From positions 124,001-188,000 of the forward strand of contig NZ_PSNX01000002.1 of assembly GCF_002930615.1 (NCBI RefSeq): DNA of 64,000 bases. The letters run 5' to 3'. The position numbers and the translations under genes were made by a program. Position 1 is the first letter of the stretch, and each line of letters opens with the position of its first letter. Source of the DNA: Caldimonas caldifontis (GTDB lineage Bacteria > Pseudomonadota > Gammaproteobacteria > Burkholderiales > Burkholderiaceae_C). Positions 55,179-64,000 of the stretch are shown piece by piece. The notes under the pieces are model-generated. The model had not been told where the DNA came from. It saw nothing but the letters and a program-made list of their open reading frames with translations, and made no database searches.

Positions 55179-56483
55179 TCAGCCCAGGTGCCGGGCTGCC
55201 AGGCGGGGCAGGCCGTCCTGCAGCACGCCGCCCACGGTGAAGAAGGAGCCGAAGACAAGGATTCTATCAGTCGGGTCTGCCGCGCCGAGGGCTGCGTGCA
55301 GCGCATCGAGCGGGCTCGGATGACAGGAGGCCGAGGCGGCCGCTCCGCCCGGGCGGGCCGGCAAGGCCTCCCATCGCCGTTTCAGGTCGGTGCCCGGCAA
55401 TGCTCGGCCCGTGGGCAGGTCGGTGAAGTACCAGGCATCGATCAACGGGTGCATGCGCAGCAGGATGGCATTGACGTCCTTGTCGGCCATCGCGCCGAAC
55501 ACGGCATGCGTGCGCGGGAAGAAGCCCATCTGGTCGAGGTTCTCGGCCAGCGTGGCCACCGCGTGCGGATTGTGGGCCACGTCCAGCACCAGCGTGGGTT
55601 GGCCCGGAATGATCTGGAACCGCCCGGGCAGTTCCACCATGGCCAGGCCATTCCGCACGGCCTGGGCGTTGAGGGGCAGCCGCTCATGCAGGGTCTCGAA
55701 GGCCGCCAGCACGCCGGATGCATTGAGCAACTGGTTGGCCCCGCGCAGTGCCGGGTAGGCCAGGGCGTTGTAGCGGCGGTGGCGGCCCGACCAGTTCCAT
55801 TGCTGGCGGTCGCCGCTGTAGCGGAAGTCCCGCCCGGACAGATGCAGGTCGGCCCCCAGCGCCTGGGCGTGCTCGAGCACGCTGCGTGGCGGCATGGGGT
55901 CGCTCACCACCACCGGCCGCCCGGCGCGCATGATGCCGGCCTTTTCGCGTCCGATGCTCTCCCGGTCGGGGCCCAGGTAGTCCATGTGGTCCAGATCGAT
56001 GCTGGTGATGACGGCACAGTCGGCATCGATCACGTTGACCGCATCCAGGCGCCCGCCCAGGCCCACTTCCAGCACCACGAGGTCGAGTGCTGCCTGCGAC
56101 AACAGCCGCAGGATGGCAAGGGTGGTGAACTCGAAATACGTCAGACCCTGCCCTTCGCGGGCGACTTCCACCGCCTCGAAATGCGGCAGCAGGGCCTCGG
56201 CCGACACCACCTCGCCTCGGATGCGGCAGCGCTCCTGGAAATGCACGAGGTGGGGCGAGGTGTAGACGCCGGTGCGGTAGCCCGCCTGCAGCGCGATGGC
56301 CTCCAGCATGGCGCAGGTCGAGCCCTTGCCGTTGGTGCCGGCCACCGTCACCACCGGACAGTCGAATCGGAGCTTCAGCCGGGTGGCCACCGCCTGCACG
56401 CGGTCCAGCGTGAGATCGATGGTGCTCGGATGCAGGCGCTCACAGTGCGCCAGCCAGTCGGCCAATGTCGTGGGGGAACTCAT
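55179..56483 (-). CDS. folC: Dihydrofolate synthase/folylpolyglutamate synthase
   Basis: FolC adds glutamate to dihydropteroate and extends folate polyglutamates. The 434-residue Mur-ligase-fold enzyme has the P-loop VTVAGTNGKGSTCAML, TSPHLVHFQERCRI, FEFTTLAI, LEVGLGGRLDAVNV and the C-terminal DVAHNPHA motif. A TTGACA -35-like sequence lies 44 bp upstream but without a good -10. A terminator separates it from accD, while dedD follows 22 bp downstream. Confidence 0.97.
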   Translation of the reverse strand: MSSPTTLADWLAHCERLHPSTIDLTLDRVQAVATRLKLRFDCPVVTVAGTNGKGSTCAMLEAIALQAGYRTGVYTSPHLVHFQERCRIRGEVVSAEALLPHFEAVEVAREGQGLTYFEFTTLAILRLLSQAALDLVVLEVGLGGRLDAVNVIDADCAVITSIDLDHMDYLGPDRESIGREKAGIMRAGRPVVVSDPMPPRSVLEHAQALGADLHLSGRDFRYSGDRQQWNWSGRHRRYNALAYPALRGANQLLNASGVLAAFETLHERLPLNAQAVRNGLAMVELPGRFQIIPGQPTLVLDVAHNPHAVATLAENLDQMGFFPRTHAVFGAMADKDVNAILLRMHPLIDAWYFTDLPTGRALPGTDLKRRWEALPARPGGAAASASCHPSPLDALHAALGAADPTDRILVFGSFFTVGGVLQDGLPRLAARHLG

Positions 56484-56548
56484 GGAGCGATGGTAAGCGG
56501 CCAGACGGTTGCCCGGATGGCCGCAGTGTCAATGACGGTGAATGCAAA

Positions 56549-56569
56549 GGGCCGGCGCGAAGCCGGCCC
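56549..56569 (-). terminator. Intrinsic terminator after accD
   Basis: An 8-bp GC stem GGGCCGGC/GCCGGCCC with a TTCGC loop, then TTTGCATT on the minus strand, 21 bp past the accD stop. It separates the truA-trpFBA-accD unit from folC-dedD-cvpA-purF. Confidence 0.75.
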
Positions 56570-56590
56570 CGAAACCGCAGCTTGAACGCG

Positions 56591-57463
56591 TCAGGCCACG
56601 GCGTCGGCCGGCTGGCGCTGCAGCATGGCCAGCAGGCGGGCCACCGTGGGACGCAGCTCGCGCCGATCGACGATCATGTCCAGCGCGCCTTTTTGCATCA
56701 GGAACTCGGAGCGCTGGAAGCCTTCGGGAAGCTTCTCGCGCACGGTGTTCTCGATCACCCGCGGGCCGGCGAAGCCGATGAGCGCCTTCGGTTCGGCGAT
56801 GACCACGTCACCGACGAAGGCGAAACTGGCCGACACACCGCCCATGGTGGGATCGGTCAGCACGCTGATGTAGGGCAGCTTGGCCTTGGCCAGGCGGGTG
56901 AGCGCCGCATTCGTCTTGGCCATCTGCATCAGGCTCAGCAGGCCTTCCTGCATGCGCGCGCCCCCGGTGGCGGTGAAGCAGATGAAGGGGGTCTTCTGTT
57001 CGACGGCGGTTTCGACGCCCCGCACGAAGCGCTCACCCACCACCGACCCCATGGAGCCGCCCATGAAGTCGAACTCGAAGCAGGCCGCCACCACAGGCAT
57101 GCTGAGCACGGCGCCCCCCATCACCACCAGCGCATCGGTTTCGCCCGTGGTTTCAAGCGCATCCTTCAGGCGATCGGGGTACTTCTTGCTGTCCTTGAAC
57201 TTGAGCGCATCGACCGGGATGACTTCCTGGCCGATCTCGTAGCGCCCCTCGGCATCGAGGAACTTGTCCAGCCGCGCCCGTGCATTGATGCGGTGGTGAT
57301 GGGCGCATTTGGGGCAGACGTAGTGGTTCTGCTCAAGGTCGGTCTTGTACAGGACCGACTCGCACGACGGGCACTTGATCCACAGCCCTTCCGGCACCGA
57401 ACGGCGCTCGGCCGGGTCGGTCTGCTGGATCTTCGGGGGCAGCAGTTTTTCAAGCCAACTCAT
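56591..57463 (-). CDS. accD: Acetyl-CoA carboxylase carboxyltransferase subunit beta
   Basis: AccD is the beta subunit of the carboxyltransferase that makes malonyl-CoA for fatty-acid synthesis. The 290-residue protein has the N-terminal zinc ribbon Cys31, Cys34, Cys50 and Cys53 (CPSC ... CPKC) and the crotonase-fold core with [11 protein letters not shown] and [14 protein letters not shown]. Its start overlaps the trpA stop by ATGA, coupling it to tryptophan genes, an order found across proteobacteria. Confidence 0.98.
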   Translation of the reverse strand: MSWLEKLLPPKIQQTDPAERRSVPEGLWIKCPSCESVLYKTDLEQNHYVCPKCAHHHRINARARLDKFLDAEGRYEIGQEVIPVDALKFKDSKKYPDRLKDALETTGETDALVVMGGAVLSMPVVAACFEFDFMGGSMGSVVGERFVRGVETAVEQKTPFICFTATGGARMQEGLLSLMQMAKTNAALTRLAKAKLPYISVLTDPTMGGVSASFAFVGDVVIAEPKALIGFAGPRVIENTVREKLPEGFQRSEFLMQKGALDMIVDRRELRPTVARLLAMLQRQPADAVA

Positions 57464-58283
57464 CGATGAACTCCTTCCAGGCTGTCGAGGGCGGCACGGA
57501 TCTGCGCGATGAACTCGCGGCCGGCCTGTGCCACGCGGTCGCGCGGCTGATCTTCCAGCAGTTGCACGAGGCGCGAACCGATCACGACCGCATCGGACAC
57601 CGCGGCGACGGCCCGGGCGGTCTCGGCATCACGGATGCCGAAACCCACACCGACCGGCACGGACACGTGCTCCCGGATGCGGGGCATCATCTGCGCCACG
57701 GCCGAGGTGTCCAGGTGGCCGGCGCCCGTCACACCCTTCAGGGACACATAGTACACGTAGCCGCTGGCCACCCGGCCGACCTGCCGCATGCGCTCGTCGG
57801 TGGAGGTCGGCGCCAGCAGGAAGATCGGGTCCAGTCCCTGGGATTGCAGGGTGGCGGCAAAGGCTTCACATTCCTCGGGCGGGTAGTCCACCACCAGCAC
57901 GCCATCCACGCCGGCCTCGCGTGCGGCCTGCACGAAAGCGCCCGCCCCGTGCCGCTGGTCATAGCGCTCGATGGGATTCGCGTAGCCCATCAGCACCACC
58001 GGGGTGGTCGTGTTGCGCGCACGGAAGGCCCTCACCTGGTCGAAGACCTGGGGCAGGCCGATGCCGCGGGCCAGCGCCCGTTCGGCGGCCTTCTGGATCA
58101 CGGGGCCGTCGGCCATGGGGTCGGAAAAGGGCACACCCAGTTCGATCACGTCGGCCCCGGCCTCGGCCAGGGCCAGCATCAGCTCGGGCGTGACGTCGGC
58201 GTAAGGATCGCCAGCGGTGACGTAGGGGATGAGGGCCTTGCGGCCTTGCTCGCGCAGGCGAGCGAAGGTGGCGGCGATGCGGC

Positions 58284-58287
<4 letters not shown>
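57460..58287 (-). CDS. trpA: Tryptophan synthase alpha subunit
   Basis: TrpA cleaves indole-3-glycerol phosphate and passes indole to TrpB. The 275-residue TIM barrel has [11 protein letters not shown], the catalytic Glu and Asp in [17 protein letters not shown], and the phosphate-binding VGFGIRDAE. The ATG at 58287 overlaps the trpB stop (ATGA); an open frame extending further upstream only reads through trpB out of its coding frame. Confidence 0.98.
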
Positions 58288-59552
<1,265 letters not shown>

Positions 59553-59570
59553 GACTTCAGGTGAAAGGTG

Positions 59571-60227
59571 TCAGGCGATGGCGGCCGCGATGCGCGCGTC
59601 AGCCTCGCGGACGGCTTCGCAGAACCGGCGCATGGCCACGGCATCCTTGATGCCTTTGGCGGATTCGACGCCGGAACTCACGTCAACGGCCCAGGGCCGG
59701 ACCTGAAGCACCCCATCGGTCACGTTTGCAGGATTCAACCCACCAGACAAAACGACCGGAGAGGGCACGTCGGAGGGGATGAGTGACCAATCGAAAACCT
59801 TTCCACCGCCACCATAACCCTCCACGTGTGCATCCAGCAACACGCCCTGGGCGGTGGCAAACCGCTGAACAAAGTGTAGCAAATCGAACCCCGGTGCCAT
59901 CCGGGCGGCACGCAGGTAGGGTCGGCCATGGGCTTCGCACGCCTCGGGCGCCTCGTCCCCATGGAACTGAAGCACCAGATGTGGAATGGCCTCACAAGCG
60001 CGGCGCACCTCGTCGGCTGTCGCATTGACGAACAGGCCCACGGGTGTCACGAAAGGAGGCAGCCGCCGAGCCAGCGCCACGGCACGCTCCAGGCTCACAT
60101 GGCGGGGGCTTTTCGGGTACAGGACCAGACCGATCGCGTCAGCCCCCGCCTGCACGGCAGCGTCCACATCCTCCTCGCGGGTCAGGCCGCAGATCTTGAT
60201 GCGGGTGCGTTGAGGAGGCACGGTCAT
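59571..60227 (-). CDS. trpF: Phosphoribosylanthranilate isomerase
   Basis: TrpF isomerises phosphoribosylanthranilate in tryptophan synthesis. The 218-residue TIM barrel has the catalytic Cys in [11 protein letters not shown], the family stretch LQFHGDE and the catalytic Asp in [18 protein letters not shown], and phosphate-binding [10 protein letters not shown] and [11 protein letters not shown]. It is a stand-alone enzyme, not fused to TrpC. Its ATG overlaps the truA stop. Confidence 0.97.
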   Translation of the reverse strand: MTVPPQRTRIKICGLTREEDVDAAVQAGADAIGLVLYPKSPRHVSLERAVALARRLPPFVTPVGLFVNATADEVRRACEAIPHLVLQFHGDEAPEACEAHGRPYLRAARMAPGFDLLHFVQRFATAQGVLLDAHVEGYGGGGKVFDWSLIPSDVPSPVVLSGGLNPANVTDGVLQVRPWAVDVSSGVESAKGIKDAVAMRRFCEAVREADARIAAAIA

Positions 60228-61033
60228 GAAGGCATCTCCGGATTGTCAGGGCCGGGCAGCCAGTCGTGAGCCGGCGTCCGGTCGGGGAGGTTCAGCGCCG
60301 CATCGTAGCGCGGGCCCAGAAAGTAGAGCCCGTCGGGCGCAAACGTCGGCGCTGCCATGCTGCGGTCTCGGCCAGCCAGCACCGCCCCCACCCACTGAGG
60401 AGCCCGTGTGCCGGTTCCCACGGCCAGCAGACAGCCCATCAGGTTGCGCACCATGTGATGCAGGAAGGCGTTGGCCTCGAACTCGAAGCGCCAGTAGGCA
60501 CCATGGCGCGAGATGGAGATCTCGTAGAGGGTCTTGACGGGTGTGCGGGCCTGGCATTCCGACGACCGGAACGCACTGAAATCATGCTCGCCGATCAGGC
60601 AGGCCGCCGCGTCGCGCATCGCCTGAGCGTCCAGCGGGCGAAAGACCCAGCCCGCAGCCCCCGCCTCCACGGAAGGTCTCACGGGCGACTGGAGCAGCAC
60701 GTAGGCATAGCGCCGGGACCGGGCGCTGTTGCGCGCGTGAAAGCCCTCCGGCACCGGCCGGCACCATTGCACCGCAATGTCGGCCGGAAGGAAGGTGTTC
60801 GTGCCTCGCACCCAGGAGAAGGGCTCTCGCACGACGTCGGTGTCCAGATGAACCACCTGATTGAGGCCGTGTACGCCCGCATCCGTGCGCCCGGCACACA
60901 TGACCTGCACCGGACGATCTGCGAACCGCGACAGGGCCGCCTGCAGGTGGTCTTGCACCGTGTGTCCCCCCGGCTGGCTCTGCCAGCCTTGGTAGGCGGT
61001 GCCACGGTAACTGACGCCCAGCGCGATTCTCAA
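60224..61033 (-). CDS. truA: tRNA pseudouridine(38-40) synthase TruA
   Basis: TruA makes pseudouridine at positions 38-40 of tRNA anticodon arms. The 269-residue protein has [12 protein letters not shown], the catalytic Asp in [11 protein letters not shown], a [14 protein letters not shown] stretch and a [11 protein letters not shown] motif near the C-terminus. The start is most likely TTG 61033: it precedes the conserved [10 protein letters not shown] strand and has GGAAGGT 5 nt upstream. An upstream TTG at 61069 is possible. It overlaps trpF by ATGA. Confidence 0.96.
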   Translation of the reverse strand: MRIALGVSYRGTAYQGWQSQPGGHTVQDHLQAALSRFADRPVQVMCAGRTDAGVHGLNQVVHLDTDVVREPFSWVRGTNTFLPADIAVQWCRPVPEGFHARNSARSRRYAYVLLQSPVRPSVEAGAAGWVFRPLDAQAMRDAAACLIGEHDFSAFRSSECQARTPVKTLYEISISRHGAYWRFEFEANAFLHHMVRNLMGCLLAVGTGTRAPQWVGAVLAGRDRSMAAPTFAPDGLYFLGPRYDAALNLPDRTPAHDWLPGPDNPEMPS

Positions 61034-61070
61034 ACCAGACCTTCCGCTTTCAGGGTCGCTCACAAGCAAG

Positions 61071-61104
61071 AAGGGCCAGGCACCTCACCAGGCCCTGGCC
61101 CCTT
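61071..61104 (-). terminator. Hairpin terminator after fimV
   Basis: On the minus strand AAGGGGCCAGG pairs with CCTGGCCCTT (one bulged G) around a 13-nt loop, followed by the T-rich CTTGCTTG. It starts 18 bp past the fimV stop and ends 37 bp before the truA start. Confidence 0.6.
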
Positions 61105-61122
61105 CCGGGAGAGCTACCCGTG

Positions 61123-63651
61123 TCAGACCAACTCGGCCAGCATGCTCTGAGCCTTGGCCTTGAGCGCCCCACTGGACTTGGAAACCACTTCCTGGAGGAG
61201 CTCTCGCGCGCCCTCCCGGTCGCCAATCTGGCGGAACTCCTCGGCCAGTTCGAGCTTGCGCTCCATCGGGTCCCCGGTCTCGCCAGCTTCGCCCAGATCC
61301 AGGCTGGCGAGATCGTCGGAGGCGGCCCCTTGACCAGGCGCCGTCGATCCCAGATCCAGGGAGATATCACCCAGATCGAAATCCATCGAGCGAGAGCTCG
61401 GCCCTTCAGCACGCACAGCCTCGGCCGGCGCCTCGACGGCCGGAAGGTCGGGCAGTTCGAAGGACATGCCCGCATCGGGCTCAGCCGGGGCCGGGCTGGA
61501 TGCGCTGAAGGCCGGTGCGGCAGCGAGGGGCTTGGTGGCTTCCGTGTCGAATGCACGCGCCGGCGGCTCATCCGGGATGGGCAGGTCCAGGTCCAGGTCA
61601 ACATCGCCCCGGGCAGGTGGCACATCCGAGAACTTCGAGGGCGTGGGCATCACCGACTGGGGCATGGTGCTGGCCCCCAACGGCTCGTAGCCACCTTGGG
61701 GCAACTTCGCCGACTCGGCAGGCGCGCCACCCGGCTGGTACAGCGCATTGTCGGGATCGATCTGGCGACCCAGTTCCTGGGCACGCGCCCAGTCCTCACC
61801 TTGCCCCGCCGTCAGGCCATACAACTGTGTGGCCAGGAGTTCGAAGCCCTTGCTGTCACGGCGCTTGGCATACACCTCCAGCAGCTTGGTGCGGATGGCC
61901 AGGCGATCCGGATTGGCACGCATGGCCTCTTTCAGGATCTCCTCGGCCTGCAGGTCGCGGCCATAGGCCAGGTACACGTCGGCCTCAGCCACGGGATCGA
62001 CATCACCGATGGCGTCGAGCTGGCTCAGGGAGTAGCTCAGCGAGGACGGAGCGCCAGAGGCGTCCTTGGTGTCCACACGCTGGCCACCGCTGGCGCCGAA
62101 GAAGGAGTCCGGTTGCAACCGGCTTTCGAGGAAGGACGTCTCACCGCTGTCCTTCTTGGTGCGAGAACGCAGGCGGTACACCCCGAGACCCACCAGAAGC
62201 GCCACCAGGCCGCCGGCCAGCGGCAGCACCAGCGGGTTGGCCAGCAGGTCGTCGATCAGGCTGGGCTCGGGGGCGACGGGCACCGGTGCCGGACGGGGGG
62301 CCGGCGCAGGCGCCGGGGGCGCTTCGGCCACGGCGGGTTCGGACGCCGGAGCCTCGGCTGCACTGGCGGCCGCCTCCGCGGCGGCAACCGGTTCGCTGGC
62401 AGCGGACGCCGGGGTGTCAGCCGCGGGAGCCTGGGCCACTGCCTGCGGCTGAGGCGCCGGGGTGGGAACGGGAGAGACCGGCACAGTCACCGCGGGCGCC
62501 GGGGACGGCGCTGCGGCCGGCGCGGGGGCCGCAGCCGCAGGCGTTCCTTCCGGGGCGATCCGTTTGAGCTCCTCCACATTGCGAGACAGCTCCGCCACGC
62601 GCGAAGCCGCCTCCTGCCGCTGACGCTCCTGGGCGATCCGGTCTTCCGCTGAGGCGCCAGGCGCCGCAGCAACTGCGCCTTTGCTGAGGGTGAGTCGGTC
62701 CGGCGCCGCATCGCCAGCGGGGCGGCGGTCTTCCACCGCTGCTTCCACGCGTCCGGAGGCCTGGCGGCTGGGTTCGTCGGCCGCCGTCTGCTGGGCTGCC
62801 GAGGCCAAGCGCTGACGGAAGGCATTGAAGTCGGCGCTCTGGGCCTGGATGATCTGGCGCGCTTCCCCGGGGCTCACAGACTGGGCCTGTTCGGCGCCCG
62901 GCACACTGAGCACGGCGCCGGCACGCAGCCGGTTCATGTTCTCGCCGATGAAAGCTTGCGGGTTGGCCTGGTACAAGGCCACCAGCATCTGATCCAGAGA
63001 GGCTCCCGGGCGCTGCACACGCGCAGCGATGCCATAGAGAGTGTCGCCGCGACGGACCTGGTATTCATCGGTCTGAACGGCGTCGGCCCTCGGGGCCGGA
63101 GCCGGCGTCGCGGCGGGTGCCGGGGCGCTCGGTCGCGCCGTGGCAGCGGGACGGCTTTCTTGGGCGGGAGCAGGTGACGGCGCAGGAGCGCTCAGGATGG
63201 GCGCCGTGCCCGGTGCGGGTGCGGCGGCACGACGGGTCGGAGGATCCAGCAGCAAGGTGTACTCGCGCACGAGTCGTCCGGATGTCCATGACAACTCAAG
63301 GATCACATCGACAAAAGGCTCCTGCACAGCCCGGTCGCTCACGACGCGCAGGTAGGGGCGCCCATCCGGACGACGCTCCAGCGTGACGCGGGTGCCGGTC
63401 AAGACCGCGTTGTACTCGACCCCGGCCGCACGATAGGCGTCCGGAGGCGCAACGCGAGCGGTGAGATTGGCTGACTCCTCCGGCGTGAGGCTCGTGACGT
63501 CGATCTCGGCCCGCAAGGTTTCACCCAAAGCCGACTGGACCGTCAGCCGGCCCAGCCCCAGAGCAGCGGCTTGGCCGGCAGCCAGGAACATGGCAGCCGC
63601 AGCCACCCCGGACAGAGCGAAACGCCCAAGCGAATGTGAATATTGTTTCAA
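61123..63651 (-). CDS. fimV: FimV-family polar hub/pilus assembly protein
   Basis: FimV is an inner-membrane protein with a peptidoglycan-binding periplasmic part, needed for type IV pilus assembly and polar organisation in Pseudomonas. The 842-residue product has an N-terminal signal (to about residue 31), the FimV N-domain (LGLGRLTVQSALGETLRAEI), a LysM domain (YQVRRGDTLYGIAARVQ), a Pro/Ala-rich linker, one membrane helix, TPR-like segments and the FimV C-terminal domain ending in ALKAKAQSMLAELV. I chose TTG 63651, with GGGAGA upstream; an in-frame extension of 19 codons precedes it. Confidence 0.94.
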   Translation of the reverse strand: MKQYSHSLGRFALSGVAAAAMFLAAGQAAALGLGRLTVQSALGETLRAEIDVTSLTPEESANLTARVAPPDAYRAAGVEYNAVLTGTRVTLERRPDGRPYLRVVSDRAVQEPFVDVILELSWTSGRLVREYTLLLDPPTRRAAAPAPGTAPILSAPAPSPAPAQESRPAATARPSAPAPAATPAPAPRADAVQTDEYQVRRGDTLYGIAARVQRPGASLDQMLVALYQANPQAFIGENMNRLRAGAVLSVPGAEQAQSVSPGEARQIIQAQSADFNAFRQRLASAAQQTAADEPSRQASGRVEAAVEDRRPAGDAAPDRLTLSKGAVAAAPGASAEDRIAQERQRQEAASRVAELSRNVEELKRIAPEGTPAAAAPAPAAAPSPAPAVTVPVSPVPTPAPQPQAVAQAPAADTPASAASEPVAAAEAAASAAEAPASEPAVAEAPPAPAPAPRPAPVPVAPEPSLIDDLLANPLVLPLAGGLVALLVGLGVYRLRSRTKKDSGETSFLESRLQPDSFFGASGGQRVDTKDASGAPSSLSYSLSQLDAIGDVDPVAEADVYLAYGRDLQAEEILKEAMRANPDRLAIRTKLLEVYAKRRDSKGFELLATQLYGLTAGQGEDWARAQELGRQIDPDNALYQPGGAPAESAKLPQGGYEPLGASTMPQSVMPTPSKFSDVPPARGDVDLDLDLPIPDEPPARAFDTEATKPLAAAPAFSASSPAPAEPDAGMSFELPDLPAVEAPAEAVRAEGPSSRSMDFDLGDISLDLGSTAPGQGAASDDLASLDLGEAGETGDPMERKLELAEEFRQIGDREGARELLQEVVSKSSGALKAKAQSMLAELV

Positions 63652-63741
63652 GGCGTCTCCCAATGAATCAAGCCGCCGCCAGCAAAAGCAGGCCTGCAGA
63701 ACAATCAATCAATGCGATTTTCCGCAGGAAAGACAGAAATC

Positions 63742-63770
63742 ACAATAGCATCAAGTAGATACACTGACAA
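63742..63770 (-). promoter_or_regulatory. Promoter of fimV
   Basis: TTGTCA (63765-63770), 17 bp spacer, TATTGT (63742-63747) on the minus strand, in the AT-richer 205 bp region between asd and fimV. The predicted leader to TTG 63651 is about 85 nt. No terminator for asd is visible here. Confidence 0.65.
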
Positions 63771-63856
63771 GCTCATGCAATGGCTGACATTTATGCCAGC
63801 TTCGAATGCCGGAAACATTGCACAAACTGTGGGCTTGACGCCACAAATTCCGTCGC

Positions 63857-64000
63857 TCACTGCCCGATGATGATTCTCAGCATGCGCCGCAACGGCTCAG
63901 CAGCCCCCCAGAGCAGCTGATCGCCGATGGTGAAGGCGCCGAGGTACTCCGGCCCCATCGCGAGCTTGCGCACCCGGCCCACCGGGATGGTGAGCGTGCC
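63857..64000 (-). CDS. asd: Aspartate-semialdehyde dehydrogenase, C-terminal part
   Basis: The last 47 codons of a gene that enters from the right edge. The translation contains [36 protein letters not shown] and ends IIIGQ, matching the C-terminus of Asd ([14 protein letters not shown] is diagnostic). Asd makes aspartate semialdehyde for lysine/diaminopimelate, methionine and threonine. The asd-fimV-truA order is a common gammaproteobacterial and betaproteobacterial arrangement. Confidence 0.93.
   Translation of the reverse strand, partial: GTLTIPVGRVRKLAMGPEYLGAFTIGDQLLWGAAEPLRRMLRIIIGQ

Overview
The window looks like a piece of the chromosome of a Burkholderiales betaproteobacterium, probably of the Leptothrix/Rubrivivax/Ideonella type. 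This rests on the high G+C content, codon usage, and several gene orders typical of that order: surE-pcm-nlpD-rpoS-rlmD; carA-carB-greA; glmM, folP, ftsH and rlmE; asd-fimV-truA-trpF-trpB-trpA-accD followed by folC-dedD-cvpA-purF-metZ-gltX; and tolC next to waaA. The genus is an inference. No phage, insertion sequence or CRISPR array was seen. The accessory part is the first 12.4 kb.

1-12.4 kb: one half of a type VI secretion (T6SS) locus. It holds the envelope-complex genes tssJ, tssK, tssL and tssM, plus tagF and a periplasmic BON/OmpA protein. Inserted among them are a membrane-anchored M15 peptidase (TagX-like), a PAAR spike tip, a membrane protein whose C-terminal half resembles a degenerate ketosynthase, and an antisense membrane protein with a spaced-cysteine tail. 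A divergent lipoprotein runs off the left edge. The tail, sheath and baseplate genes (tssA/B/C/E/F/G/H, hcp, vgrG) are not in the window and are presumably to its left.

12.4-23.5 kb: housekeeping genes, mostly on the minus strand: glmM, folP, ftsH, rlmE, greA and carAB, with a YhbY-type RNA-binding protein and a DUF4149 membrane protein. 23.6-27.1 kb: an iron/haem patch (bfr, an ICMT-type methyltransferase, a Fur-type promoter with bfd, a candidate 19-residue membrane peptide, hemP, a GlcG/HbpS-family gene) and a BI-1 family membrane protein. 27.1-32.1 kb: the surE-pcm-nlpD-rpoS-rlmD cluster.

32.2-35.6 kb: a quinone oxidoreductase-type protein, a response regulator whose phospho-acceptor Asp is replaced by Asn, trmB and uppP. 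35.7-42.9 kb: a TetR-controlled RND efflux operon (adaptor, permease, a degenerate PIMT-like protein, TolC-type channel). 42.9-49.2 kb: waaA and phosphomannomutase, then an alkylation-repair operon (Ada/AraC/AlkA fusion, ogt, EamA transporter, CMD protein, small basic protein).

49.3-64 kb: tRNA-Ala/Glu/Asp with their own promoter and terminator, then a minus-strand block, read from right to left: asd (partial), fimV, truA, trpF, trpB, trpA, accD, a terminator, folC, dedD, cvpA, purF, metZ, gltX. Several genes (surE, trmB, the ada/alkA fusion, rlmD, rlmE, yhbY) have a -10-like box only 6-9 nt before the start codon, which suggests frequent leaderless transcription.
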